Source: Tubiluchus corallicola (taxonomy: Eukaryota; Priapulida; Priapulimorpha; Priapulimorphida; Tubiluchidae). From it: a DNA stretch of 64,000 nucleotides. The stretch is taken from assembly GCA_030141605.1 (NCBI GenBank), contig JAQGDQ010000088.1, positions 184,001-248,000 on the forward strand. The letters run 5' to 3'. Position 1 is the stretch's first letter. Each line of letters begins with the position of its first letter. The notes under the pieces were generated by a model that did not search any database, was not told the DNA's origin, and worked only from the letters and a program-made list of their open reading frames with translations. Made by a program: the position numbers and the translations under genes. Shown in pieces: positions 1-12,094 of the stretch.

Positions 1-263
1 TAATTGTAAGTGGTGCCTATCATTGTGAAATGCTGAAATGTGAAAAGTGAGCAGAGAAATGTGTTGGTTACATTTGGATAGACTGTTCACTTTGAAAATT
101 TCATATTTTGGTCTCTAGTTACAAAATGTGTCACCGAATCTCTTAAAAGATGGTAGCAAAGACAGTAAAAATGCCTTACGTTCATTAATTTGTTCTTTTT
201 CTTTCTTTTGAATACTTAATGGTTCCTCTTCATAAGACATTACGTTCTTATGTTTAACTATTG

Positions 264-492
264 TGTTTGGTTAAAAGTTGCACAATTAAGAATTGTACCG
301 TCTGCACACTCTCATTGAAAGCAGTACATTACAAAACAGTTACACAACTAAAAGTTTGAGCTCAGATTGTAATTTTTAGTTGCGCAATATATAATTGCAT
401 ATATCTGCAGGCCCAACTTGACTTCAGTTATTTAGTAATCTTGCAACTTTTAGTTGCACAATTGAAAATTGGATGTCTGCAAGAGGCCCAAG
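264..492. repeat. Three imperfect direct copies of a 45-bp motif
   Basis: The core TTAGTTGCACAATT, followed by an AAAATTG-like stretch and TCTGCA, and in the last two copies by an AGGCCCA-like ending, occurs at about 268-310, 374-415 and 446-492 with substitutions. Lies in the terminal GALNT intron or flank; origin unknown, possibly the end of a small mobile element. Confidence 0.5.
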
Positions 493-540
493 TTTTAAAA
501 TAATGAAAAAATAACTATTAAATACTACTACTAATTAGTA

Positions 541-1302
541 CAGTAAGTCCTCGCATAACGATGTTAATGCGCTCCAGCAAAATGTGACGTTAACCAAAAT
601 GTCGTTAAACAAAACAAAGACTTCCATAGAAAGTAATGCAGAAGAATTGAGATACATTCCAGAGGCAAAAGTCATGTTGCTTAAATCATATAAATTAAAC
701 ATTTTATCAGTTTTTATTCATATTTCTACTGATTATGTTCTTTCTGTTTGCTTGAAACAACCTATATTTCTTACCACTACTTAGGCAGACTTGCTAGCGA
801 TTGCTCTTTCCTTAATATTGAATCTCTGTATATATAGGCAATTAGCATTTAAACACTGCCTACTGCATAGTGAAAGCCACGCCCTAGAGCGACCTTGGGA
901 CAATTTCATGCAGTAGTAGTCTGGTTACTACAGGTTGCAGACAAAATTCCTTGGCATAAAGTTTGAACTTAGGTGTCTGGAGGCATATGAATTCCAAATA
1001 GATCTCGCTTGATACAAACAGCTACCATTTAGTACGTAGTAAATCAGGAAGCAAAAATATATAATAATTGTACTGTTTTACATTATTAGTATATTTTTAG
1101 AACAGAATAATGCAATATATACTTGGTACATTTTAATGCTTCAAATTAGATAAAAAAGTTGTTGATAAACTAAAGAATTGTTTTGAGCAAAGTAAAAAAA
1201 TCGTCGTTAAAATGAAACGTGCATAGTTCATAAGGTGTCAAATGTACAGTGAAGTTAAAACAAAACATTGCTAACGGGGAGTCGTTATGCGAGGACTTAC
1301 TG
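541..1302. mobile_element. Tigger/pogo-like non-autonomous DNA transposon
   Basis: A 762-bp element with 21-bp perfect terminal inverted repeats (CAGTAAGTCCTCGCATAACG at 541 and its reverse complement ending at 1302), flanked on both sides by TA (539-540 and 1303-1304), the target duplication of the Tc1/mariner superfamily. The TIR resembles pogo/Tigger ends. The interior has no recognisable transposase, so it depends on a partner. It lies in the last visible intron of the GALNT gene. Confidence 0.85.
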
Positions 1303-1663
1303 TAATACATAGTTTCAATAATTTTCAAAAAAATTTTCTTGTTTTGTTCTCACAAGTAACATAATAACACAGCCAAAAAATAATGGGCATTTGTGTCAGG
1401 ACAGACATAATATGACAAGGTGTGATGTGAAATTACCATGAGATGAGGACATTAATCTTCATGACCATTTAACTAATCAGAACTGTAAATAGCTAATATT
1501 TTTTGCTACACATGATAAAAATGATATATCCTGCAAATTTGAAAATCACTTCTTCAGCTGAAAAGAAAATCAATTTGTTATCGTAATGATTAAATCTGAC
1601 TATGCTGTTAAGTAAAAATTAACAAAAATACAAAAGCTACAATAAGTAACAAATCGTACTTAC

Positions 1664-4600
1664 TTCTCCTAATGAAAAATAATCTAAAGGCATCTGTGAC
1701 TCGGGATATACGTTTTCTAAATACCAACGAAAGCTTTTGCAGTTCAATTTCTCTCTCAAGGCCTTACGTTCTGTTACGTCACCGGCATCCATTCGTTTTG
1801 CAACTATAAACACCAAATTTAAATTTTAACAGTAATTAATACACATAGCATCATAGAATGCATAGATGCAATAGCCACATCTCAAGATGAAATCTCCTTA
1901 ACAGTAACAATTGTTTTGTTGAATGGTCATTCACAAAGCTTATATTAACCACTTTGCGAGTGGTAGTTTTTCGTGTAAATGTAAGTGAATTAGAAACACA
2001 CTACACTGATGAACAAACACTATTTTCTTTAAAACAAAAGCTCTCTGATGCTAGAGTGCAAAAACACATCAAGCGGCCTTAGTAAGTTAAATTATTCTGC
2101 TTTAAACCCACTAGCAGCTGTTCACATAAAACACATATATGTCCGCTTCAAAAACTGCATGTGTAATAATAATCTCCATGGTTGAATAATGTGGTTATTT
2201 GCTGAGAAAGTTATTGGATACAATATGAACAACACTGCAGCATTTCACCAGAGATGGTAAAGGCATAATATGACCTTTCTTTATCGTTTACTACGTCAAC
2301 AAAACATCAAAGTAAACATGAACGATAATTCTGCACGATGTGTTACAGGCTTTGCAACTTACTGTATACACAAAAATGTCCATATTAGACTTTGTAAGCA
2401 TTCAAGTGAGTATTTTATTATAGTGTCATGAGTATTGACTTCTGACAATGTTTTCGATATAATTTTCTTCATTACACTTTCTTTTACACTGGCACAACGG
2501 AATCCACTACATCAAAGTAAACAAACGCATTGACAATGTAATTATATTACCAACATGAGTGGCACCAAACAGATTTGCTTTAGTCATACCGGGGTGCATT
2601 GCTATGCACCGTGTAGAACAAATTGAAAGAGCAAAAAATTTTATACCTGGATTGACTTTAAAGAAAAAGTTTTTCCATTCGTCCATCCAAACTTCAGCTA
2701 AGCGGGCATTATTATGATTAATAATTTGACCTGTTCCCCCAGGAAACGTATAGGGAGTGGTTTTACGGAAAACATGACCAACACGCGAACAAGTGGCTAT
2801 TTCCACACTTCCTCCACACATCCACACCTGAATTAAATTGCAAAGAATATTATCTTACAGTGAACTCTTTAGTCAACATTCTAATAGAATAGCCAAAGCA
2901 ACAAAGTGAACTTTAAAGTTTTAATGTGTTGATGAATTAATGGCCTAACTAAGTGAAATGACCTGGAACTAAGAAATTATGAAGAAACAAAAATAAAGTA
3001 TCGAACATCACTATTAAGCAAATACGCTATTACGTAAACATTTATGATTTGAGAATGAGTTTAAAAAGCAGGATTAGTAATAAATAAGGTTCTTTCTTTG
3101 AATACTCGCCAGCGCCTTGTTGGCACTTAAGAGAAAAAATTCAGAAAGAAGCTGATAACAAGAAAAATCAGTCACTCACTACTACTTGATAGCCCTAGTG
3201 AGAAATATGTTATTTAGAAGAGCAAGAAAGTATAACTGTTTCTATGGACATGGCAAAATTGGCTTCAAAAACCACTAAAATAATCAAATTAATCCAGCAC
3301 TAACATCATTCCAAATTTAATAATGAACTTATTATCATTTGATTGCTAGAATAACTTTGAACTTATTGTTATTGACACTTTCATTTGTGCTAAACTTCTG
3401 TCAACACACTGTGTTATGTTAATAGAGCCAAGGTAACCACCACATGAAAACTGAGTTCTTATTAGCTGAGCCATGTGTGGAGGCCCTATTAACCATATGT
3501 TTATGTTATTATATTTAAAATTGGAAATGCAAACCAATAAACACTTTCTACAAAAAAACTCATACAAAATGAAGCAACACCAACAAGACAAAACATACGA
3601 CGCTACTCACTCTAAAAGACATCTCTAAATTTTCTCCGCCCCATATGTTCATCCCAGAATCATACTTTCCAATTTCTTCAAAATAATCCTTACTAATCGC
3701 AAATAATCCACCTGCCATAGTGGGTGTCCTAGGAAAAAACAAATTATAGTATAAAAGCATAAGTAAAGCGTATTTTTGTTTAGATGCTTTTATGAGGAAA
3801 ATGTGATTTAGAAAAGTCAGCAGAGCAGTTTCATTACAACGATCAGGTTAAATTTTAAGAATAAAAAAAAGATTAAGTTAAATGAATAAGATTCAATAGA
3901 CGTTGTTTTTCAACACAGATCTTTTTAAAGTAGCTGTTAAGAGTATAATGTTGCACAGAACATAAATTGTGGAAGTGGAATTGTCTAAGTAAACTAACAA
4001 TCTCAGATTTTCAGAGTGACACTAGCTCAAACAAGAACCACTCAACACTAAAGACTAAAGCGAGATGAGCGAACACTATGAAAGAAGCTACTATGGTAAT
4101 AACTTTTTAGCAACTCGAAAAAATGTGATTATTAAGTTAACATGTAGCAAATTACCGATTTTAGTTCTTTTTCAGATCTGCTTATTGTATACAATAATTA
4201 TAATTTAATTAAAAAATTACAAATAAATTTAAAAAGTGCAAACTTTCTTTAAAATAAGCTGTAAAACGAAAATGGGAATTTTCTTATCAAGTTAAGGTAC
4301 ACAGTAGATACGGTAAGTGTACACACAGTAGCATACCTAGTAGGTGGGTTAAGTATAAAAATGACATTCTGTTTACACATTTACTTAGTTTTACATCTAT
4401 TGTATATACACCAACAGTATCAAAACATGAGTGAATATATCTCAAATAATTTGTCTCTTAAAATGATTGCAGTCCTACTTACCGTAAAGGCAATGTCCGA
4501 TCACCACCACGTCTCTCTGTCTCACGCTTTGGAACGGGATACCAACGAAAGTTCAATTTCCAATTGAATCCTCCGTAAGTGAGATCAGACGCAGCCACAT

Positions 4601-7600
4601 ATTCAAATGTGTCATCACTTATCACATCAATAATGGGACAAACAACAGCTTTTCTGAAATACATCAGAAAGTAACTAAATTATCTGTCATGCTTTTATTA
4701 TAACACAGCGCCAATCATTTTCCACGTTCACAAACAGAGATGTATATGTCATAGTGGCATCTTCTAGGTGTGTTTAGGCTATTATGAACTGTTTACACAC
4801 ATACATGCATGCAGCATGCATGCACACACACTCAGCAACTACAGCAGAGTACACTTTCAGTATGACAAGACGTCTCTGTGTGTTTGTCAACGTGTAACCT
4901 GTAGAATGACTAGCACTATGTTGTAATAAAAGCACAACAGACATGCTCGTGCACAAGCTTGTTGATGAAACTGATGACAAAATAGAGATTATGACATGTT
5001 AATATATATAAGCTAATGGTTCTGTTAATATGACTGTAAACCTTTATAAAAATCCTGTGATCATTAGGCTGTTTTATTCCATTCGTTAGATGGTAATTCC
5101 ACTCACATATGGTCACTACAAGTCATACTAAAAGGACTTCTTTCAATTTTGTGCCTTCACTGCAATCACAGCTATCATATTCTCTCAAATTACAGGGTAT
5201 ATAATAGGTATACTTGAAATTACCTTGCTCACAAACGAAACACCAGTAACGTGCACATATTCTTTGTATAAGCTATGATAATACACAGCAGAGTTTGCAA
5301 GTATTTGCAATATTCACATTTTTATCTTGAAATACGCCAGGTTTAGCTTGCAAACTTTACTTGTAATAAATACACAAATAAGAAAACAAACCTGTTTTCT
5401 TTAATGCGTGCTAATAAAGGTTCTAACCATCCATTTGTTACTTCACAATGAGCATCAAGAAACAGCAATACATCACCCTGTGCTTTCTCTGCACCAGTTA
5501 ATCGAGCTCTGATTAATCCACTCCGCTCAGGCATTCGAATCATTCTTACTGGTACAGTGAATAAGGCTAGCTCAGCTTCAAGTTTTCGTCCAAGATGTTC
5601 TAATACCAGATAAAGATTACCAGATAGATGTAAGAGTTTTCATAACAGATGCTTTGTTAAGCCATTCATGTAACTTTTGTTACTTAATACTTATAATGAT
5701 GCAACTAAAACAACGGCTATTATTTACAGCAACATCCTACCTCTTGACTGGTTACATTTTTCAATGTAGTCTTGCATCATCATCATCAGAACCCTCTCAA
5801 GGGCCATTTAAAATATATATATATATATATATTAAATTATTAACTGATGAATATGAATGCTACTCTCGTAGTAGTAAAAAGGTTGCATCAAAATGTAAGC
5901 AATAAAGAAGTACCACATACATAGCCCTCAAGTTTAGAAGTGCTAATGAGCGACAACAGAGCCAAAATAGCTGGTGGTTACGTGGAACTCTAAACTTCCT
6001 CAGCAGGGTCTGGGAAACTGATGCATCTCCTGCACTTCTAAGGCTTTTAGAGGCTTTTTTGGCAAGAAAAAGTCCAAAAATTTTTACCCCTAAACCTAAG
6101 TTGTTAGTGATAATTTAGTAAAATCTTGTTTCATAAATATTGGAATACACAAAGTTAGATTTTGTCCTTTAATAACTAACATCCGTAGTTATAGTTTGAC
6201 GCCAGCGTATTTCATTATTCAGTGTAGGCTTACTGAACAACGATGTCACTCACTCAGTACAAGTTAGTAAAAGAAAATACACCAACCAATATCAGACTAT
6301 AAAACAAAAGTGAATTGCAATTCACAATAATGCAAAAGGCTAAAATCCACAAATTTACATAACCCACCCCTCCAAGAGTGGATACATCTTAACCTGTGGC
6401 TAAAACTGCAACATCGCCATCATCTTTTTGTAAACTGTCCTGTAAGACATTGCAATCAGCACAATTATACTATATCTTTTAATGACATGAAGTGCAAAAT
6501 AAACACTTTTACAGAAGTTATCGTTTTGAATGTTGTTTTATTGTAAAGCAGAAAGTTAAAGGTTGTGAAGATAAATAAAAACAAACGTGTTGCACGATGT
6601 TACATCGTGTTGCATCGGCTGAGACAGAAAATATCATTGCCAGAAGCCGAAAATGCGTGAGTTCCTAGGGTTGTGAGTGATAGTGTGAGTTGAGAGTTAA
6701 TTGAGGAAGTTTCTTGCACAATAGTAATTGGTCTGCATTTTGTTATCAAGAACAACCGTTGTTGATCATCATTCATCATCATCATCATCATCATCACTGA
6801 TGAAAAACTCTCTATTACTTTAATGAATATCATAATTTAAGCAATACCCAAATTATCCAGTACTATAATATGTTTGAGTCTATTCACTGTAAGTTCTCCT
6901 CTCATTAGTAAAGAATAACAGAACAGCACAGTATAAAAAACACCACAATTCAGTAAACTAGATAGTATCATGGTAAATTCTGTACTGCACCATTAATCTC
7001 TTTAAAACACTTAAACCAAACCACACTGTATCAGTACCGCATTTTTGGCACACATTTCATAACATCAGCTTTTATAAGTAAGATAAAATATCATAATGAA
7101 TGAAAAGTTTTGTGTTTTGTCTCACATTTTTATTCACAGCAAGCTGTTAAGCAAAATCAATTTGGCATTTGGTATTCCGTTGGATAAAATAAGTTGTAAA
7201 TACTATAAATATGTAGACCAGAATTATAAATTTATAAATAAAGAAAAAACTAGGTATTTATTACTAGACTATTCAACAAGAATTGTTGGATAGTCTAATA
7301 ACAACAAACACAAAAGAACTATTAGACTATTCAACAAGCACAATACATACAAGCACAGTATATACATACATTTCTTTCTGAGAATGATTCTTTTGAGAAC
7401 CCATTGTTAATATGTATGGCCAGGTTTATTATTCCCATGACATAATCTCATTAATCCTATTTAAGTTATTTGAATTTAGGATGATTAAAAATTTACAGAG
7501 CTATTATTGCTGCTTAAAATGTAAAGTTTGTTTACTGGTTGTTGAAACTAAATACCTAGTTTTTTTCTCTCTTTAGAAATTTATAATACTGGTCTACAAA

Positions 7601-8006
7601 TTTACAGTATTTACAGTATGTGAGAGAAAAGCACAAAACTTTTTATTCATGGCAGATGTTCCATGAAGTACCTTATGAAGGATGAATGATAGCACGAAAT
7701 TTCATTATGATATTTTATCTTACTTATAAAGTTGTGGTTATGAAATGTATGCCAAAAATACAGTACTGACCCAGTGTGGGTTAGTTTACATGGGTTGAGG
7801 AGATTGAATGGTACAGCACACAATTTACTATCATACTTTCTAATTTACTGAATTATGGTGTTTTTATGCTGTGCTGTTCTGGTATTCTTTACCAATGAGA
7901 GTCAAACATATCGTATATCTTGAACAGACAAATAATTTTTTGACCATATTGTTTATGAGAGTGCAAAGGGAAATTGTACTTTCTAGAGATGAAATCAGAT
8001 TGGGAG

Positions 8007-8039
<33 letters not shown>

Positions 8040-11000
8040 TGGCACAATTTATCAGATTAGACAAATAATAAAAAACACAGTACACACCTTTCTCACTAAA
8101 ATCATCTACCAGAATAATTTCTTTTAAAGAAGTATGCGGAGAACGACTTATCACGCTGGTTATGGTACGCAACAATGTTGAGCGAGCTTCATTGTGAAAT
8201 ACTATGATCACAGATACAGTAGGAAGGTCAAGTGGATAAACTTTTGTTTTACACCTAACATAAACAAAGTTTTTAAATATTGTCAATGTATCACACACGT
8301 TAAATGCTTTAACGTGTGTAGTAAATAACAGCTTCTATTTTTTATACTGATCACCTCAAACAAAATCAACAAGCACTCAAAGTAAGAGAATACAGTAAGA
8401 AAACAAAAGAATGTATGTTTGTCAAGAAAAATTGAATTTCATAACCAATTTACATGTGATAGACAGGTGATATCTGTTGGTGTTCTAGTTGAAGCTTGAA
8501 AAAGCATAAAAGGCATACCAAGTATTGCATGAAAATAATTTTCTGGTAAATATTCCAACAGAGAATAGGACCAAGCAAAAAACTGAATTTATATGCAGCT
8601 GCTCCACATCTGATAAAATACGAAAAGCAGCAGCAAAATGAGTAATCTGAACAAACTGTCGGTGTTTAGGAAAGAGGTTTCATGCAATAATAGGGAATGT
8701 AAAATTGACAGAAACTAACTTAGTTATGACTGCATTATTCCACACAAGGCCGGGCAGTTGGTTTGTAGTAAGGGCGTACAACATAGAAGCTTTTCGAGCA
8801 AAATATTGTTATATAACCTTTTTGTGATGATCTTACCACTTCTGATAAATTATTCTTTTATTTAAAATCTATCAAGAGCAATTATTTACAAACTCACAGT
8901 GATTTCAACCATTTTATAAAATAAAGCAAAGCAATGCCTGGTATAATATAAGGCATATGGTGTATTATATGTAGAACAGCTGGTGTAGTATTGGAACAGC
9001 AACAGGCTAAAGCAAAACACAGTTTCATCTTTCTGCATCAAATGCGGTAAACCAGTCTCAACAAATGATGTGGTAAGGCAAACTCAATGTCAGTTCTGTC
9101 TACGAATGATCTAAAGATCTCTTTTAAAGCCTATGAGATGGTTTTAATTGGGCTTCAGTGGGGCATTATGGTATAAGCAATTCGTAACATAGTACCAAAT
9201 AATTATAAAAAAGTCACATCATTGGCATTTGCAGCAAACTTAGCAATTACAGAGTTGATTTCTTTTACAAATGTATTGTCTGAGCATTTCTGGTTGCTTA
9301 GAAGATGCACCTGGGCTTGGGGTTGTTAGAGTGAATGTAGCCTAGAATGGGTGAAAGGGAGCTGTCTATTAATAGCATTCTAACTTGTTTTTAGCACACA
9401 AAAAACTTACAATGTACAATCTGGTGTTCTTGTTTGATATCTACCTCTTAAAGACAACAAATGGACAAAAAATTTCTTTTCAACTTACCCTTCTAACCTA
9501 TGGTCATTTAATGTTCTATTAAGTGCAATCATGTCACTTGCCATTAGATTGAACTGGTTAATTTTAAACAAGTCTTTCATCTCTTTTTGCTTGTCCGCAG
9601 GAATGTGGACTGGTTTCCCCAATTCACCAGGCCCAGAAGGGTTGAAAGACAATAGTCCTAAGTAAACAGAAGCATAAATATATACATGTATAAAAATCAT
9701 AAATTTACAATGATATGCAAATGAAAAACTAAACACATGCTAAGACAATACAAACTTTTTACATAATAAAGTATAAGCATTCTTAAAAATGAACAAATCA
9801 TTCAGTAGGCAGGGCTTTTTGGCATGTGTCACATGGTAATACAAGTTTTAGTAACACAAAGCTGGTGGGACATTCTGCGTATAACCAAATGCCAACAACA
9901 GACAGGAATCTTGAACATCTGCAAGGTGGAACCTACAACTGTGGAAATAAATGTTTATAAAAGTCAAGTATCTACTAAATTAAAATGAATAAGCAGTACA
10001 ATAATAATGATAATGATAATAACATTTATTTCTTAAAAATGTGATATATGTTCATCTCTTTGCTTTTTACAAACAATTAGCAATTGTAAATATGAATTTT
10101 AATGAAGGTTGGCCTATAAAATTTCACACTGTAAATAAAATTAGTAATATTACATTTTGCAGAATTTAACATTTACCATCATTCAGCATATAAATATACA
10201 AAAGTCACAAAATTAAATCAGTAAAAAGTTGATAATTTAAATTAGCTGCATGCACTTTAAAAGTTAGATGAAATACTCATTAAATAGCAAAGTCTTAAGG
10301 AAAGAGAACAGACAGGCGGCAACAGAGAATGTCCGATGTGCATAGATTGATAGTAAATCCATCAGTTTCGGCAGATATATGATCTAAGCATCTTATGCTT
10401 GCAGCTGCATTCAGTACTAATTGTAGAGCTCATTTAACTAATATTATGAAATTCCAACATGCAAACTCTTGCAATAATCAAAAAATTAGTTACAAAGGCA
10501 TGAACAATTTTTTTTGTGGTGCGTTTGATTAACGATGACTGAATTTTTCCAATTCTGTACAAAGTGCAAATGGCAGATTTACAACTTTTGTTAATGTTTA
10601 ACAGTAAATCCCTGTGCCTTGACAGAATAACCCCTCAGTTTTCACCACTAACCAATGGATAGATGTCGTAACCACCAACAGTCAAGCCCACTGTCGAAAT
10701 CAGTTACATTTTGTCTAAACTTTAATGAGAAATGAATAACATTCGCTATTTAAAACTAATACATTGAACCTCATCCAACACCTTATTTTAACAAAGCAAA
10801 CATCCACATTTTACATCATTTAGTCTCTGATGTAAAGTATACATCTGCAAATTGTCAGTGAAATTCATACACTTATAGCCATTCTTCTGAATAAGTTGGC
10901 ATCTTACAGTTAACAAAAGCAAGTTGAGTAAAGTATCAATGTAGATGACATTTACCAGATGGAAGCAATTTATTTAATATGCCATCGCCCTGTTTTTTTG

Positions 11001-11163
11001 TCTTTTGCTTCTCGACATCTTTGTGTCCTGGTACAGCTGCTGTAATACATGATGTTGTAGAACAGTCAGTATAGTACATGAGTATGACCACATCTATGAG
11101 AAACCAGACCAGGGATGTTGCAATTATGATCTTGCAATGGTGCCATCGTATTCGACCAATCAT
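1664..11163 (-). CDS. GALNT1/GALNT13-like: Polypeptide N-acetylgalactosaminyltransferase, GALNT1/13 type (3' end off window)
   Basis: Golgi type II enzyme that transfers GalNAc from UDP-GalNAc to Ser/Thr, starting mucin-type O-glycans. Eight coding exons, high to low: 11163-10956, 9657-9489, 8254-8088, 5599-5392, 4653-4483, 3728-3611, 2827-2647, 1803-1664. All junctions have AG/GT sites and phases match, giving 454 codons. Residues about 10-31 form the signal anchor ([20 protein letters not shown]), then a stem. The catalytic domain shows [22 protein letters not shown], the metal-binding DAH (about 230-232), the WGGEN loop (about 337-341) and [16 protein letters not shown]. Exon 8 ends at YFSLGE and a GTAAGT donor, exactly before the lectin domain in family members. 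No ricin QxW lectin exon is seen below 1,664, so the last about 130 residues must lie off the left edge. Similarity to human GALNT1/13 is very high through the core; which paralogue cannot be settled. Confidence 0.95.
4797..4832. repeat. Alternating purine-pyrimidine palindromic tract
   Basis: A CA/TG-rich run contains two inverted ATGCATGC blocks around AGCATGCATG. Alternating purine-pyrimidine sequence of this kind can adopt cruciform or Z-DNA. It lies in a GALNT intron and has no other visible role. Confidence 0.5.
5813..5834. repeat. (AT)n microsatellite
   Basis: A short TA/AT dinucleotide run in the GALNT intron between coding exons 3 and 4. Confidence 0.8.
6774..6796. repeat. (CAT)n microsatellite
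   Basis: About seven to eight CAT trinucleotides in a row, just outside the left arm of the long inverted repeat. Confidence 0.85.
6851..7945. repeat. Long inverted repeat (fold-back) in a GALNT intron
   Basis: The left arm (about 6,851-7,268) and the reverse complement of the right arm (about 7,545-7,945) align along most of their length with scattered differences and a few indels. Shared blocks include AAGTAAGATAAAATATCATA, AAAGTTTTGTG, TGTAGACCAG and ACAGAACAGCACAG-like strings. The roughly 275-bp spacer contains its own repeats of ATTAGACTATTCAACAAG in both orientations. The structure sits entirely within the intron between exons at 8088-8254 and 5392-5599, so the pre-mRNA could fold into a hairpin of about 400 bp. 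Confidence 0.85.
8008..8036. repeat. (TA)n microsatellite
   Basis: About 14 TA dinucleotides, 50 bp past the donor of the GALNT exon at 8088-8254. Confidence 0.9.
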
Positions 11164-11189
11164 GACTTTTCCCTGAAGTGTTTAAAAGT

Positions 11190-12090
11190 TCTGTGAACCA
11201 ATTTCAAATATTATTTTATATATATAATTTGGTGTATTGTACATACAATATGCCTACAAGTTTTCTACAAAACTATCAGTTAGTGTGGATTTTTAATTTT
11301 CCACTAATTGTATGGAACCCTTTTACGCAAGGGCTAATGTTAACATCCAGTCAGCCACCTGAAAGATTACCAGTATCAACATCATTTATCTGTTGATTTA
11401 TAATGGTTAATTTTATGCTATGTCTTGCATTAGTAACAGGAAAGGAAAAATTATTCAACAATTCATAATTTACAGATTACTTTAGAAAGCTTCAATTCAA
11501 GGTCAACAGTCACTACTCTAGCAAAATAATTCATTGGAATGTTAACTATTTCTTGACGGATACTGATCATATTGTTGTTATACAAGAAATGGTCTCTGTT
11601 TGATTCTCTATTAGTAAAATTCCTACAATAGTTGTAAAACTCAGTTTTTTTATTTCTTAACAATTTTCCTTTTGTATGTAATTTTAGCATTAGTAGTTTC
11701 AGAATACTATTTTTGCAAGCAATAAAGAGATCGTATTCTTGTGCATTTAAACCCGAATTTTTAAATTTATTATTAATGATCCCTGTTATTCCTTTTTGTT
11801 CTTCTTACATTATGATCACCGAGCCAACCAGATTTAGGTTTTTTACCAAATAATGTTTATTTAAATGGGTAAAATTTGCCAAGCAGACTAGTTAAAAACA
11901 TCTATTATCCAGACGATTTTAAACAGGCCATTTTTCAATAGTGAGCAGGAACTGAAAAGATCTACTCGAGATTTGTTTATTCCACATAACACAACACATA
12001 ATAGCATCAATGTTACAGTATTAAATAAGGTAAATTTACAGTTTAACAGTGTAAATAATTTAAAGAAAGTTACAATAATATGTTGTGTCA
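11190..12090. other. Spacer upstream of the GALNT start
   Basis: Contains no exon or conserved peptide that can be supported on either strand; AT-rich. It should include the GALNT promoter or leader exon, but no clear core promoter motif was picked out. Confidence 0.4.
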
Positions 12091-12094
12091 ACAG

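Noticed and set aside
584-784. 66-codon open frame as a small gene
   Set aside because: It lies wholly inside the Tigger-like MITE and has no transposase similarity.
7096-7293. 65-codon open frame
   Set aside because: It is part of the left arm and spacer of the long inverted repeat; the matching arm does not preserve the frame.
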